A stretch of DNA of 64,000 nt from CFX5 sp023384495 (GCA_048499455.1 JASNZV010000006.1:62001-126000); one strand, 5' to 3'; counted from the first letter of the stretch, positions 1-10,304 are shown. Notes: generated by a model not told the origin, from the sequence alone. Numbers and translations are program-made.

Positions 1-293
1 GGGAACCGCTCTTCGAAGTACAGGATAGCCTCCAGGTTCATCGACACATCATCACGGATGGCCGAGTGGGGGCAGCCGCCCGTCTCGACGCCGAGGACGC
101 GCTCTTGGGGCAAGATGCCCTGTCGCTGCAAGAACTGGGCGTCTTCGCGGGTGTAGATGTCGTTGGTGATCACGGCCAGGCTATACATGGTGGCCAGCGC
201 GCGGCAGAGACATTCCACCAGCGCCGTCTTGCCGCTGCCCACCGGGCCGGCCACGCCAATCCGCAGCGGGCGGGTGGGGGTTGGTTGGGTCAT
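1..293 (-). CDS. ureG: Urease accessory GTPase UreG (5' part, cut by window edge)
   Basis: First 97 codons of UreG, the SIMIBI-class GTPase that drives GTP-dependent nickel insertion into urease with UreD and UreF in the cytoplasm. The reverse-strand frame from the ATG at 293 is open to base 1. It shows the P-loop GPVGSGKT (residues 16-23), the NDIYTRED segment (about 44-51) and the metal-binding CPH motif in ETGGCPH (74-76), all hallmarks of UreG. The rest lies outside the window. It follows urtE after an 82-base gap on the same strand, so it probably belongs to the urea-uptake operon rather than to the urease genes at 38464-42585. Confidence 0.95.
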   Translation of the reverse strand, partial: MTQPTPTRPLRIGVAGPVGSGKTALVECLCRALATMYSLAVITNDIYTREDAQFLQRQGILPQERVLGVETGGCPHSAIRDDVSMNLEAILYFEERF

Positions 294-337
294 TGCGTGT
301 TCCCTTTGTCAATCTTTGTCAGTGATGCGAGAGAATG

Positions 338-376
338 CCCATCGTCCATCGTCTATGGTCCATCGTCCATCATCCC
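338..376. repeat. CCATCGTC microrepeat
   Basis: The gap between ureG and urtE carries several degenerate, nearly contiguous copies of CCATCGTC/CCATGGTC. It looks like a short low-complexity tandem repeat. No coding or promoter role is evident. Confidence 0.5.
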
Positions 377-1077
377 TACAACGCCAGATACTCCGTAGCC
401 GCCATTCTGTCGAATTCGTGCGCCCCGCCCTCCATGACGATGGCGCCCGTCTCCATGACGTAGAAATAATTGCCGACGCTGAGGGCAAAGTCGAGGAACT
501 GTTCGACCAGCAAGATCGCCACCTCGCCCTGCTCGTGCAATTGCTGGATGAGCGTCTCGATCTCCAGCATGATGGAGGGTTGGATGCCTTCGGTCGGTTC
601 GTCGAGTAGCAGCAGTTTGGGCCGCCGCACCAGAACCCGCGCAAAGGCCAGTTGCTGTTGCTGCCCACCGCTGAGCGCGCCGGCAATGCGCCGGCTCATC
701 TGCTTGAGCACGGGGAAGAGGGCGTAGGTTTCTTCCAGCGCCTCGTGATCCACGCGGCGATTGGCGGCAGCTTCAAAGCCCATGAGCAAGTTCTCGTAGA
801 CGCTCAACTGGGGAAAGATGCCGCGGCCCTGCGGCACATAGCCAATCCCCGCCCGGGCGCGCCGGCTGCTGGGCCAGCGAGTCACATCCTCGCCGGCAAA
901 GGTCAACTGGCCATGGCGCGCCTTGAGCAACCCCATGATGCTCTTCATCAAGGTGGTCTTGCCCACCCCGTTGCGCCCCATCAGGCAGACCACCTGGCCC
1001 GGCGGCACATGGATGCTGATGTCGCGCAGGATTGTACTCTCGCCATAGTTGACCTGCAAATGTTCGATGCGCAACAT
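376..1077 (-). CDS. urtE: Urea ABC transporter ATP-binding protein UrtE
   Basis: Second ATPase of the high-affinity urea importer, a LivF-like cytoplasmic ATP-binding subunit of 233 aa. Visible motifs are Walker A GRNGVGKTT (34-42), the ABC signature LSGGQ (135-139) and Walker B LLLLDEP (155-161). The GRNGVGKTT variant and the segment GYVPQGRGIFP (79-89) are typical of UrtE. The ATG at 1077 is preceded by a GGAGGGAG ribosome-binding site. It lies 11 bases after urtD in the order urtA-B-C-D-E-ureG, so it is almost certainly co-transcribed with them. Confidence 0.95.
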   Translation of the reverse strand: MLRIEHLQVNYGESTILRDISIHVPPGQVVCLMGRNGVGKTTLMKSIMGLLKARHGQLTFAGEDVTRWPSSRRARAGIGYVPQGRGIFPQLSVYENLLMGFEAAANRRVDHEALEETYALFPVLKQMSRRIAGALSGGQQQQLAFARVLVRRPKLLLLDEPTEGIQPSIMLEIETLIQQLHEQGEVAILLVEQFLDFALSVGNYFYVMETGAIVMEGGAHEFDRMAATEYLAL

Positions 1078-1088
1078 ATCTCCCTCCG

Positions 1089-1859
1089 TCAGTGCTGCTG
1101 ATGGCTCCGCCCCAGATAGACCTCGATCACGCGCGGGTCGTTCTGCACGGTCTGCACCGACCCCTGGCAGAGCAATTTACCCATGTGGAGGACGCTGACT
1201 GTGGTGGCGAAACTGCGCATAAACTCCATGTCGTGCTCCACCACCAACACCGAACAGCGTTGGGCGATGGCCTGGAGCAGCTCGCCGGTGCGGTTGCGCT
1301 CCTGGCGCGTCATGCCCGCCACCGGCTCGTCGAGTAGCAGCAGGCGCGGTTCCTGCACCAGCAACATGCCAATCTCCAACCACTGCTTTTCACCGTGGGC
1401 AAGGATGCCTGCGCGCACATGGGCGCGCCCATGAAGGCCAATCAGTTCGAGCGTCTGCTCGATTTTAGCGCGGTCGTCGGCGCTAACACGGCCAAAGACG
1501 CGTACGATGCCATCGTTAAACCCCGCGGCGGCTTCCAGGTTTTCAAAGACGGTGAGGCTGCCAAAGATGGTGGGGGTTTGAAATTTGCGGCCAATCCCTT
1601 TCTGTACCAGTTGGTGTTCGGGCGTGCGCAGCACATTGAGGCCGCCGTTGAAGGTGACGGCGCCCTGTTGTGGGCGTGTCTTGCCGGTCACCACATCGAG
1701 GAGCGTCGTCTTGCCGGCGCCGTTGGGGCCGATGACAAAGCGCAATTCGCCGTCGGCCATGGCAAAGTCGAGGCCATCCAACGCCTTGAACCCGTCGAAG
1801 CTGACGGTCAGATTCTGCACCGATAGAATGATCTCGGTGGGTGTGGTATTGGTCTGCAT
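1089..1859 (-). CDS. urtD: Urea ABC transporter ATP-binding protein UrtD
   Basis: First ATPase of the urea importer (256 aa, LivG-like). Walker A GPNGAGKTT is at residues 44-52, the degenerate signature LAHGEKQWLEI replaces LSGGQ as is usual in UrtD, and Walker B reads LLLLDEP with the following H-loop in VVEHDMEF. It pairs with UrtE on the membrane permeases UrtB/UrtC to power urea uptake. The start ATG at 1859 lies two bases from the urtC stop codon, indicating tight translational coupling. Confidence 0.95.
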   Translation of the reverse strand: MQTNTTPTEIILSVQNLTVSFDGFKALDGLDFAMADGELRFVIGPNGAGKTTLLDVVTGKTRPQQGAVTFNGGLNVLRTPEHQLVQKGIGRKFQTPTIFGSLTVFENLEAAAGFNDGIVRVFGRVSADDRAKIEQTLELIGLHGRAHVRAGILAHGEKQWLEIGMLLVQEPRLLLLDEPVAGMTRQERNRTGELLQAIAQRCSVLVVEHDMEFMRSFATTVSVLHMGKLLCQGSVQTVQNDPRVIEVYLGRSHQQH

Positions 1860-1861
1860 GG

Positions 1862-2998
1862 TCAGGCTGCCTCCTCGACCCGTGGGGGGATGGGCCGCAT
1901 GCTGCGTTCTTCCGCCACGTTCAATCCGACCCTGGCAGGTGCGCGCGGGGCCAGCCGTAACCGGAGGGCGTGCGCCCCGTCTTGCAGCGCGCCCACAATG
2001 CCCTTGGGGAAGAGCAAGACGCTGCCGATAAAGAGCAGGCCGAGGAAGTATTGCCAGATATTGGGGTAGGTTTCGCTAAAATAGCTGCGGCCATAGCTGA
2101 CGACCAGCGCGCCGACAATCGCGCCGATGAGCGTGCCCCGCCCGCCCAGCGCCACCCAGATCACCATCTCAATCGACGGCACGACCCCCATGCTCGACGG
2201 TGAGATGATCCCCACTTGCGGCACAAAGAGGATCCCCGCCAGCGCAGCGCAGACCGCCGAGAGGGCAAAGACGATGGCCTTGAGCACGACCGGGTCGTAC
2301 CCCAGGAAGCGCACCCGATTTTCGTCGTCGCGCAGGGCCACCAGCAGCCGGCCAAAGCGCGACGCGATGAGCAACCGGGCCAGAATGTAGACCAGCGCCA
2401 GGGCTGCCACCGTCGCCAGATAGAAACCATGCTGCACATCGCTGCTAAAAAGCGAGCGCCCAAATACCTGCGCGCTGCCCAGGTTTGTGATCCCATTGGT
2501 GCCGCCGGTGTAGGCCTGTTGGCCCACAAACCAGAGGCTTGTCAGCAAGGTGAGCGCCTGGGTGATGATGGAGAAGTAGACGCCCTGCACCCGGCTGCGA
2601 AAGATGACGAAGCCGACGATCCCCGCAATAAGCCCTGGTATCAACAGCGCGGCAATAACGGCGAAGATGGGTGACGCAAAAGGCGCCCAGAACCAGGGCA
2701 ACTCTTTGAGCCCGCTCCAGAACATGAAGTCGGGCAGCTTGCCGCTCGACGCCTGGAGTTTGAGATACATGGCAAAACCATAGGCGCCCAGCCCAAAGAA
2801 TAACCCCTGACCCAGGCTCATCATGCCGCCGTAGCCCCAGATCAGGTCCAGCCCGACGGCGATGATGGCAAAGGTCAGAAACTTGCCCAACTGGTTGAGG
2901 CGGAACTCAGGCAGCACCAACGGCGCCGCCAGCAGCAACAGGGTGATCACTGTGATCGCCCCCCACTGTTGTACAAATCCGGCAATTTGTCTGTTCAT
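1862..2998 (-). CDS. urtC: Urea ABC transporter permease UrtC
   Basis: Membrane permease of the branched-chain/urea (HAAT) family, 378 aa, with about nine to ten hydrophobic segments. The stretches GLDLIWGYGGMMSLGQG and ALGGRGTLIGAIVGA are family motifs, and the length fits UrtC. The start ATG at 2998 is preceded by GGGAGGAATT. The last 40 or so residues are Ala/Arg-rich and probably a cytoplasmic tail. It follows urtB across a 174-base gap that holds a dispersed repeat element, unusual inside this otherwise compact operon. Confidence 0.94.
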   Translation of the reverse strand: MNRQIAGFVQQWGAITVITLLLLAAPLVLPEFRLNQLGKFLTFAIIAVGLDLIWGYGGMMSLGQGLFFGLGAYGFAMYLKLQASSGKLPDFMFWSGLKELPWFWAPFASPIFAVIAALLIPGLIAGIVGFVIFRSRVQGVYFSIITQALTLLTSLWFVGQQAYTGGTNGITNLGSAQVFGRSLFSSDVQHGFYLATVAALALVYILARLLIASRFGRLLVALRDDENRVRFLGYDPVVLKAIVFALSAVCAALAGILFVPQVGIISPSSMGVVPSIEMVIWVALGGRGTLIGAIVGALVVSYGRSYFSETYPNIWQYFLGLLFIGSVLLFPKGIVGALQDGAHALRLRLAPRAPARVGLNVAEERSMRPIPPRVEEAA

Positions 2999-3010
2999 CC
3001 AATTCCTCCC

Positions 3011-3172
3011 TTCACAGCGAACAGCAGTTCACAGAGGACATGGAGGAGACACAGAGATGCACAGAGTTCGGCGCTGTGCATCCATCATACCAGAGCACAG
3101 AGAAAATCTCCTCAACTCTCCCATTCCCTTCGTGTTCTCTGTGACCCCTCTGTGCTCTCCGTGAACCTGCTT
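3011..3172. repeat. CACAGAG-rich dispersed element, copy 1
   Basis: The urtC-urtB gap is filled by an imperfect inverted-repeat element rich in CACAGAG/CTCTGTG heptamers. At 3057-3093 it contains, in reverse orientation, one copy of a 37-bp unit that recurs at 40592-40628 and three times at 57759-57869. The unit carries a TGCACAG/CTGTGCA hairpin (one arm base differs in this copy). Related sequence fills 4100-4172. Confidence 0.8.
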
Positions 3173-4069
3173 TTACCTCGTTTGCAGCGCGGCCAAACCG
3201 CGCGGCTTCCATTGCAAGAAGGCGATGATCAGCAGCAGAACCAGCACCTTGCCCACCGTGGCGGTTGTGCCCAGTTCGAGCACCGTGTTGGCGACCCCGA
3301 TCAGCAGCGCGGCCCAGATGGCGCCCGACAAACGGCCTACACCGCCGAGAACGACCACCATAAAGGCGTCGACGATGTAATAGGTGCCCAGCGCCGGACC
3401 GATGGGGCCGATCAGCGTCAGGGCGCAGCCGGCAACGCCCGCCAACCCGGCGCCCAGGGCAAAGGTCAGCGCATCCACCCGCCGCGAGCGCACGCCCAGG
3501 CACGAGGCCATGTCTCGGTTCTGCATTACCGCGCGCAGCCGCCGGCCCCCCGCGGTTCGATAGAGGAAAAGATAGACCAACGTGACAACCACGATGACCA
3601 GGCCAATGATAAAGATGCGCTTGTACGACAACAGCAGACCGGCGCTAATGTCCAGCCCGCCGTTGAGCCAGGCCGGGCTGGTGACGTTCACATTCGGCGC
3701 GCCAAAGATGCTGCGCGCGCCCTGCTGGAGGATCAGCCCCACACCCCAGGTGGCGAGCAACGTGTCCAGCGGGCGGCCATAGAGGTGACGCACCAGGCTG
3801 ACTTCCATGAGCGCGCCCAGCGCGCCCACCACCAAAAACGCGGCGGGGATCGCCAGCACATACCAGAGGCCCAACTCCACCCCACCCAGGCTGGCCGCCA
3901 GCGTCTGCTGAAACAGAAAGGCGACATACGCGCCCACCATGATAAACTCGCCGTGGGCCATGTTGATGACATTCATCAGCCCAAAGGCAAAGACCAGCCC
4001 CAGCGAGACCAGGAGCAGGATCGAACCCAAACTCAACCCATTGAATAATTGCGGAATTACGGCGCTCAT
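3173..4069 (-). CDS. urtB: Urea ABC transporter permease UrtB
   Basis: Membrane permease of the urea importer, LivH-like, 298 aa with about eight membrane spans. Motifs include GLVFAFGLMNVINMAHGE near the N terminus and VVLGGVGRLSGAIWAAL near the C terminus, the latter characteristic of UrtB/LivH. The length matches the permease domain alone, without the long N-terminal extension of some UrtB proteins. I chose the ATG at 4069; a GTG three bases upstream shares the same GGGAGG site and is an alternative. Confidence 0.94.
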   Translation of the reverse strand: MSAVIPQLFNGLSLGSILLLVSLGLVFAFGLMNVINMAHGEFIMVGAYVAFLFQQTLAASLGGVELGLWYVLAIPAAFLVVGALGALMEVSLVRHLYGRPLDTLLATWGVGLILQQGARSIFGAPNVNVTSPAWLNGGLDISAGLLLSYKRIFIIGLVIVVVTLVYLFLYRTAGGRRLRAVMQNRDMASCLGVRSRRVDALTFALGAGLAGVAGCALTLIGPIGPALGTYYIVDAFMVVVLGGVGRLSGAIWAALLIGVANTVLELGTTATVGKVLVLLLIIAFLQWKPRGLAALQTR

Positions 4070-4105
4070 CACCCTGTTCCTCCCTCTTCAAACCTAAACA
4101 ACAAA

Positions 4106-4168
4106 AGCGGAACACAGAGGCTTGAGAAAAAGCTCTCTGTGCTCTCTGTGACCCCTCTGTGTTCCGCT
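4106..4168. repeat. Inverted repeat in urtA-urtB gap (CACAGAG family)
   Basis: Perfect 15-bp arms (4106-4120 and 4154-4168) flank 33 bases that themselves contain two CTCTGTG motifs. It is a compact relative of the element at 3011-3172. It could form a hairpin in the urtA-urtB transcript and uncouple expression of the abundant binding protein from the permeases; that role is inferred. Confidence 0.75.
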
Positions 4169-4174
4169 GTTCGC

Positions 4175-5521
<1,347 letters not shown>

Positions 5522-5799
5522 GGCAGTCCTCTCTTCCGACTTGGGAATTGGATCGTGTTAACTGGCTCAATCGAACTGTACGGTCGATGTTGGCAGGCAT
5601 CAGTCGATGCCCATGCGCAAAAGGCCTTTGCACATAAAAGCATAACGCTGCCCACGGCTCGATGCACTACCCAACAACAACAGGATTGCGAGGATCGGTT
5701 CTATGCATTTTGCACAAAAGAGACAAGGAAACGGCCAGATTCGTGCAAGAATGAGTGGAAAATCGCCGAAAAAATTGGTCGATCTTTACAGTGGCCAGG

Positions 5800-6344
5800 T
5801 GGATGGTGAGTGGGTGGCCGGTTCGGTGCTGTGGCTGTGGATGTATCACCACGAGTTGGGCATCGTCAATAACCTGTTGCCGCTGGTGGGATTGCAAGGG
5901 CGCAACTGGCTCTACAACACCAACACGGTCTTGGGCGCGCTGGTGGTCAAGAGCCTGTGGAGCGTCGGCGTGCCGATGCTCATCTTTCTGGCCGCGCTGC
6001 AAGGGTTGCCCCAGGCGTTATACGAGGCCGCCGAGATCGATGGGGCCGGCGAGTGGACCAAGTTTCGCAACATTACGTTACCCATGCTCTCGCCCGCCAT
6101 CTTTTTCAACGTCGTCATCGGCGTGATCTCCGGCATCCAGACTTATGCCGAGCCGTATGTGATGACCAAAGGGGGGCCAGAGAATGCCACGCTCTTCATG
6201 GGGCTCTATCTCTACCAGACGGCCTTCAGCTTCCTGAATATGGGCTATGCCTCGGCCATGGCCTGGATCATGTTTGTGATCATCTTTCTGTTGACCCTGG
6301 CTCAGTTCAAGCTGGCCGGGCGCTGGGTCTATTACGATGCCTGA
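5800..6344 (+). pseudogene. 5'-truncated sugar ABC permease (MalF/UgpA type)
   Basis: Residues encoded from about 5810 onward match the C-terminal two-thirds of a MalF/UgpA-type permease (MetI fold): ALYEAAEIDGAGEWTKFRNI is the EAA loop that contacts the ATPase, followed by LPMLSPAIFF and closing transmembrane segments ending in GRWVYYDA. The first about 100 residues (two membrane spans and the start of the core) are missing. Although the frame stays open back to 5703, those residues do not look like a permease. No binding protein or ATPase lies nearby, and the next gene is also broken, so this is most likely a relic of a carbohydrate transporter operon. Confidence 0.8.
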
Positions 6345-6362
6345 TAGGGGTGAAATGATCTG

Positions 6363-7313
6363 ATGGCTACACGCGATTCATCACTGACGGCCAAACCTTT
6401 GCGTGGCGGGGATGTCACGCTTCATGACGCCCAAAAGATACGCTCTTTCCTGATTGGGAACCGTTTTCGCCCCGGGTTGCTACACCAGTTGGTGGTCTAT
6501 GGCCTGCTGATCATCCCGGCTACGCTCTTTTTGGCGCCCTTTTACTGGATGGTCAACACCGCGCTCAAGCCGGTCGAGCAGGTCTTTCGGCTGCCGCCCG
6601 CCTGGCTTCCGCAGCCGATCCGCTGGGCCAATTTTGTCGAGGCGATGATCATGCCCTACGAGGCATCGCCGCCGGTCTATGTCTATGCCATCAACACGAC
6701 GATTATCACGGTCAACGGTGTGATTGCCACCCTGATCTCCAGTACGATGGTGGCCTACGCCTTTGCCCGGTTGGACTGCCCCGGCAAGAACACTCTTTTT
6801 CTGGGCATCCTCAGCACGTTGATGATCCCCTTTGCCGTGGTGATGGCGCCGCAATTTATCATCTGGAAGAACCTCAACTGGCTTGACACGCTCTGGCCGC
6901 TGATGATCCCGCACTGGCTTGCCTCGGCGTGGAATGTTTTTTTGCTGCGCCAGTTCTTTATGACCATCCCCAAAGAGTACGATGAATCGGCGCTCATGGA
7001 TGGCGCTTCGCGCTGGGCCATCTTCTGGCGGATCATCCTGCCGCTCTCCAAGCCGGCGCTGGCCGCGGTGGGCGTCTTTGCGTTTGTCTTTTTCTGGAAC
7101 GACTTTCTCGGCCCGCTCATTATCCTCTAGACCCCCAAGAGCTTCACCCTCACCATCTACCTGGCCAATTTCCAGGTTGCCTATGCCCGCACAACCCAGT
7201 GGAACCTCTATATGGTGGCGGCGCTGATCATCATCTTCCCCTGTCTGGCGCTTTTCTTCTTTTCGCAGAATGCGTTTCTGAAGGGCATCACGATCAGCGA
7301 TTTCAAACGGTAG
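6363..7313 (+). pseudogene. Sugar ABC permease (MalG/UgpE type) with internal stop
   Basis: A MalG/UgpE-like inner-membrane permease. Residues 1-255 run from an N-terminal extension through the EAA loop (DESALMDGASRWAIFWRIIL) and end at an in-frame TAG at 7128-7130, right after FLGPLIIL. Reading on in the same frame gives TPKSFTLTIYLANFQ and a normal C terminus ISDFKR with a stop at 7311-7313. A single change of CAG to TAG would explain it. TAG is an ordinary stop elsewhere here (for example the genes ending at 26666 and 28019), so recoding is unlikely. It lies 18 bases after the truncated partner permease. Confidence 0.82.
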
Positions 7314-7390
7314 TTCTGGCAAGGCTGGCCCAACCTTTGACATGGCCGGTGTGGTGGGCTGCCCCCACCGCGTCGCTGGCCGCGTGTTCA

Positions 7391-7455
7391 GCGTTCCGGG
7401 AAAGGGCTATGCATATCTGGTTTATCAGAGCATCTCTCGCCCTTTCCCGGAATGC
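7391..7455. repeat. 17-bp inverted repeat in 7314-7835 gap
   Basis: Arms 7391-7407 and 7439-7455 (GCGTTCCGGGAAAGGGC and its complement, one mismatch) enclose 31 bases. No T-run follows, so it is not a clear terminator; it may be the remains of a small inverted-repeat element. Confidence 0.6.
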
Positions 7456-7713
7456 TGGGGGCCGTAAAAGCTTGAACCACATCTGTTTCCAACTGCACAA
7501 CTTCCTACCAATTCCTTGACAACATCTTAAGATTCAACCGGATAATGGCTTTATAGGAGCATACGCGCGCCGTTGCGCGAAGTTGCACTTATCTTCTTGC
7601 GGATTCTGCCGAACCGAAAGCACAATCACAGTTCGGCGCCGCGGGTGTCGGCTACAGTGAAGACGGCATCCGCGCTGCGGAAAACAGCCAGGGGGAAATC
7701 GCGGATGAGGCGA

Positions 7714-7762
7714 ACTCTCGGAGATAAAAATCTGTGAAATCTGCGTAATCTGCGGATAAAAG
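7714..7762. repeat. Low-complexity 'ATCTGCGTAATCTGCGG' repeat
   Basis: Tandem degenerate copies of (A)ATCTGYG(T/G)A, a sequence type that I recall recurring between genes in many environmental bacterial genomes. It yields a spurious reverse-strand peptide with SADYADFTDF. Apart from this and the inverted repeat at 7391-7455, I see no gene in the 522-base gap 7314-7835. Confidence 0.55.
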
Positions 7763-7835
7763 GCTGTTGGTAGTCTGTTTGGCGGTGCAATGCACTTTGC
7801 AAGTGCGCGGCACCTGGATAGCTGAGGAGTAGGGC

Positions 7836-9527
7836 ATGTTTGAAACTGCATCACGAAGATTCATGTTCCTCGCCCTGGGGCTGATCTTAGCCCTGGCGAC
7901 AGGTCTTTCCTATTTAACGCAAACCAACGTTGTGAATGCGGCTATCAATATACCAGCGCAACAACCAAGCGTTGAACGCCCGGATGGTTGGAGTGGCGAA
8001 ACCCACGGCAACGAGGTCGAGCCCAACTACGAGATCGTCTTTCCACAGGATAAAGTCAACCAACTGACAATCATGATCGACCCCGTAACGTGGGGGGGCA
8101 TGCAGGCCAATATGACCGAACTCTATGGCGAACCCGGTCAGGGTCGATCCGGCCCAGGGGGGGGCAGGGGATTCGGCTGGCCGGGTGGCCAACCACCGTC
8201 ACCGCTGGCGGCGCCAGACGGGTCTGCCCCATCCACAGAGGGCCAACCAGAATCACCCCTGGCCGCACCGGCAGGCGACCAACCTGAATCGCCATTAGCC
8301 GGGCCGGGCGGCGCATTCCCCCTCTGGGGTGGCCCCTTTGGTGGTGGGGGGGGACCTGGTTTCCTGAAAGGGTACACTCGGGAAAAGCCCAGATGGGTGA
8401 CCACCACCATCGAGTTCGAGGGCAACACGTGGACCAACGTCGGTGTGCGCTACAAGGGCAACTCCTCGCTGCGCGGCGGCTGGAGCAGCGGCTCGCTCAA
8501 GTTGCCCTTCAAGCTGGACTTTGACGAATTCGAGGACGAGTATCCAGAAATTCACAACCAGCGCTTCTACGGCTTCAAGCAACTGTCGCTGGCCAACAAC
8601 TTTAGCGAAAATGCCTTTATGCGCGATACTATCAGCTATGAACTGCTGGCCGAGGCCGGTCTGGTTGCGGCGGCGACGGCGCCATACGAGATTATCCTCG
8701 ACTACGGCGAGGGGCCGGTGAGCCTGGGTCTTTATACGATGATCGAGGTGATCGACGATACGGTCATCGAGCGCCATTTTGGCCACGACAGCGGCAATAT
8801 CTACGAAGGCGATGGCCCCGCCGCCAGCCTGGCCGCCGGCGCGTTCGACCAGATCGAAACGAGCTTCCAGAAGGAGAACAACAAACAAACAGCCGACTGG
8901 GGTGACATTGAGGCGCTGTATGAAGTGCTGCATTCGGAGGCGCGCACCGCCGACCCTGAAGCCTGGCGCGCCGAACTCGAATCGATCTTCGACGTGGATA
9001 CCTTTCTCAAGTGGCTGGCGCTCAGCGCGGTGATCCAACACTGGGACACCTACGGCGCCATGCCGCACAACTACTACCTCTACAACGACCCCCACACCGG
9101 TCGTCTGACCTGGATCTCGTGGGACCACAACATGGTGCTCGGTGGGATGGGCGGCCTAATGGGTGGCCCGCCGGCTGGTGCAGGTGGAGGAGCTGCCGCA
9201 GGGATGGGCCGGCCTGGTGGCGGCATGGGCGGGCGGATGAATGTCTCACTCGACCGGGCGGAAGTGGGCGACAACTGGCCGCTGATCCGCTTTCTGCTCG
9301 ATGAGCCAGCTTATTATGACCGCTATGTCGGCTATCTGAAGGAGATCAGCACGGAGGTCTTTGACCCTGACCGGCTGGCCGGGCGAATCCAGGCCCAGGC
9401 TGAGTTGCTGGCGCCCTATGCCGGCGCCGAGATCGGCGAAACAGCCTATGAGAACGCTGTGCAGCAGCTGATCGACCGGGTCTATGAACGGGCCGCAGCG
9501 GTGGAGGCATTCTTGAGTGAGCGGTGA
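7836..9527 (+). CDS. Secreted CotH-kinase family protein
   Basis: 563 aa. Residues 1-35 form a signal peptide or anchor. A conserved start (MIDPVTWGGMQANM) is interrupted by a Gly/Pro/Ser-rich insert of about 80 residues. The CotH core follows: VRYKGNSSLRGG, LPFKLDFDEF, FYGFKQLSLANNF, FMRDTISYELLAEAGL, LGLYTMIEVIDDT and, near residue 425, WISWDHNMVL. The motifs match the CotH family of atypical secreted kinases first seen in spore coats; here the target is unknown, probably a surface protein. A second glycine-rich loop (about 433-465) splits the C-terminal part. GAGGAG precedes the ATG. No kinase partner or substrate is encoded next door. Confidence 0.88.
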   Translation: MFETASRRFMFLALGLILALATGLSYLTQTNVVNAAINIPAQQPSVERPDGWSGETHGNEVEPNYEIVFPQDKVNQLTIMIDPVTWGGMQANMTELYGEPGQGRSGPGGGRGFGWPGGQPPSPLAAPDGSAPSTEGQPESPLAAPAGDQPESPLAGPGGAFPLWGGPFGGGGGPGFLKGYTREKPRWVTTTIEFEGNTWTNVGVRYKGNSSLRGGWSSGSLKLPFKLDFDEFEDEYPEIHNQRFYGFKQLSLANNFSENAFMRDTISYELLAEAGLVAAATAPYEIILDYGEGPVSLGLYTMIEVIDDTVIERHFGHDSGNIYEGDGPAASLAAGAFDQIETSFQKENNKQTADWGDIEALYEVLHSEARTADPEAWRAELESIFDVDTFLKWLALSAVIQHWDTYGAMPHNYYLYNDPHTGRLTWISWDHNMVLGGMGGLMGGPPAGAGGGAAAGMGRPGGGMGGRMNVSLDRAEVGDNWPLIRFLLDEPAYYDRYVGYLKEISTEVFDPDRLAGRIQAQAELLAPYAGAEIGETAYENAVQQLIDRVYERAAAVEAFLSER

Positions 9528-9604
9528 ACTGACCCGGCGTTCGGGGTGAGCGTTACCCCTGTAAGCCGGCGGTGGAGGCATTCTTGAGTGAGCGGTGAAC
9601 TGAC
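9498..9604. repeat. 36-bp direct duplication at the 3' end of the CotH gene
   Basis: The last codons and stop of the CotH gene (9498-9533) are repeated exactly at 9569-9604, 71 bases downstream. The second copy is out of any gene and looks like a recent small tandem duplication. Confidence 0.9.
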
Positions 9605-9705
9605 TGTGTTTGATGTTGGGCTCAATATGGAGTAAACAAGACCGGTCCTGCTATCTGCCGCATTCTGAGCGCGCTCAGGGTGCGGCCCAACCTGTTGTTC
9701 GCCAC

Positions 9706-10033
9706 CTAATATCGTGCAAGGATGCCCGTATCAGGTTCATCATTTAACCTTTCAATCGCTTCAAAAAGGTCTCGCAACAAGGCTTCAATATCCTGTGTCG
9801 AACAATTACTTCGCCGTATCCAAATTACTTTCGGCGGAAATCCATGCAGCAAGAGCAAGTCTCCAAAATCAGCATCCTTGCTGACAATCATATAGTCATG
9901 CCGGCGCGCATACGTCCATGCCGAACGCTCTTCCCAGCCCCAGCAACTCGACATGGCTCGAATCCGGATAGAGGTCGGCTAAGCGGTTGAGCAGGCGCGA
10001 TGGCAAATTCCGGTCGAAGAGCAATGGTCTCAT
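9706..10033 (-). pseudogene. DUF5615 PIN-like toxin, frameshifted
   Basis: A PIN-like putative RNase of the DUF5615 type. The first part (ATG at 10033: MRPLLFDRNLPSRLLNRLADLYPDSSHVELLGLG, written here only to identify the family as DRNLP / SSHVELLGL) is in one frame. The second part (WTYARRHDYMIVSKDADFGDLLLLHGFPPKVIWIR, recognisable by SKDADFGD) is in another. The frames switch between about 9920 and 9945. The start overlaps the DUF433 stop as ATGA. Either the toxin is inactivated or a sequencing error is present; the antitoxin is intact. Confidence 0.82.
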
Positions 10034-10254
10034 GCCGAAACCGCCACCATCATTCGTTCCCGGTCAGCGGCGAAACGAAGGCAAGCCAGGATGTCCTCGG
10101 CGGTCAGATAGGGGAAATCTTCGAGAATTTCAAGTTGTGTCATCCCTGACGCAAGATATTCAAGAACATCGTAAACAGTAATCCGCATCCCACGAATGCA
10201 GGGTCTGCCTCCGCGCTTACCCGGTTCGATTGTAATGGTATCTTGATACGACAT
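10030..10254 (-). CDS. DUF433 antitoxin-like protein
   Basis: 74 aa. It matches the DUF433 family, small helix-turn-helix proteins that typically sit upstream of DUF5615 PIN-like partners as presumed antitoxins and autoregulators. Family features are ITIEPGKRGGRPCIRGMRITVYDVLEYLASGMT, seen here through GKRGGRPCIRGMRITV (about 11-26), then ILEDFPYLTAEDILACL. I use the ATG at 10254, preceded by AGGAGTGG, rather than the longer frame from 10293. It overlaps the toxin gene by four bases. Confidence 0.88.
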   Translation of the reverse strand: MSYQDTITIEPGKRGGRPCIRGMRITVYDVLEYLASGMTQLEILEDFPYLTAEDILACLRFAADRERMMVAVSA

Positions 10255-10304
10255 AATTGCCACTCCTGACAAGCCCACTCGTTTCTCATTCATCTATAAC
10301 AGTC

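Noticed and set aside
2969..4048. 359-codon open frame on the + strand over urtB
   Set aside because: Antisense to a clearly homologous permease; composition is Gln/Arg/His-rich and has no family match.
7128..7130. TAG read as a recoded amino acid (for example pyrrolysine)
   Set aside because: TAG is used as a normal stop by other genes here, the neighbour permease is truncated, and no recoding signal is seen.
7652..7864. Reverse-strand peptide with SADYADFTDF
   Set aside because: Product of a low-complexity intergenic repeat, not a gene.
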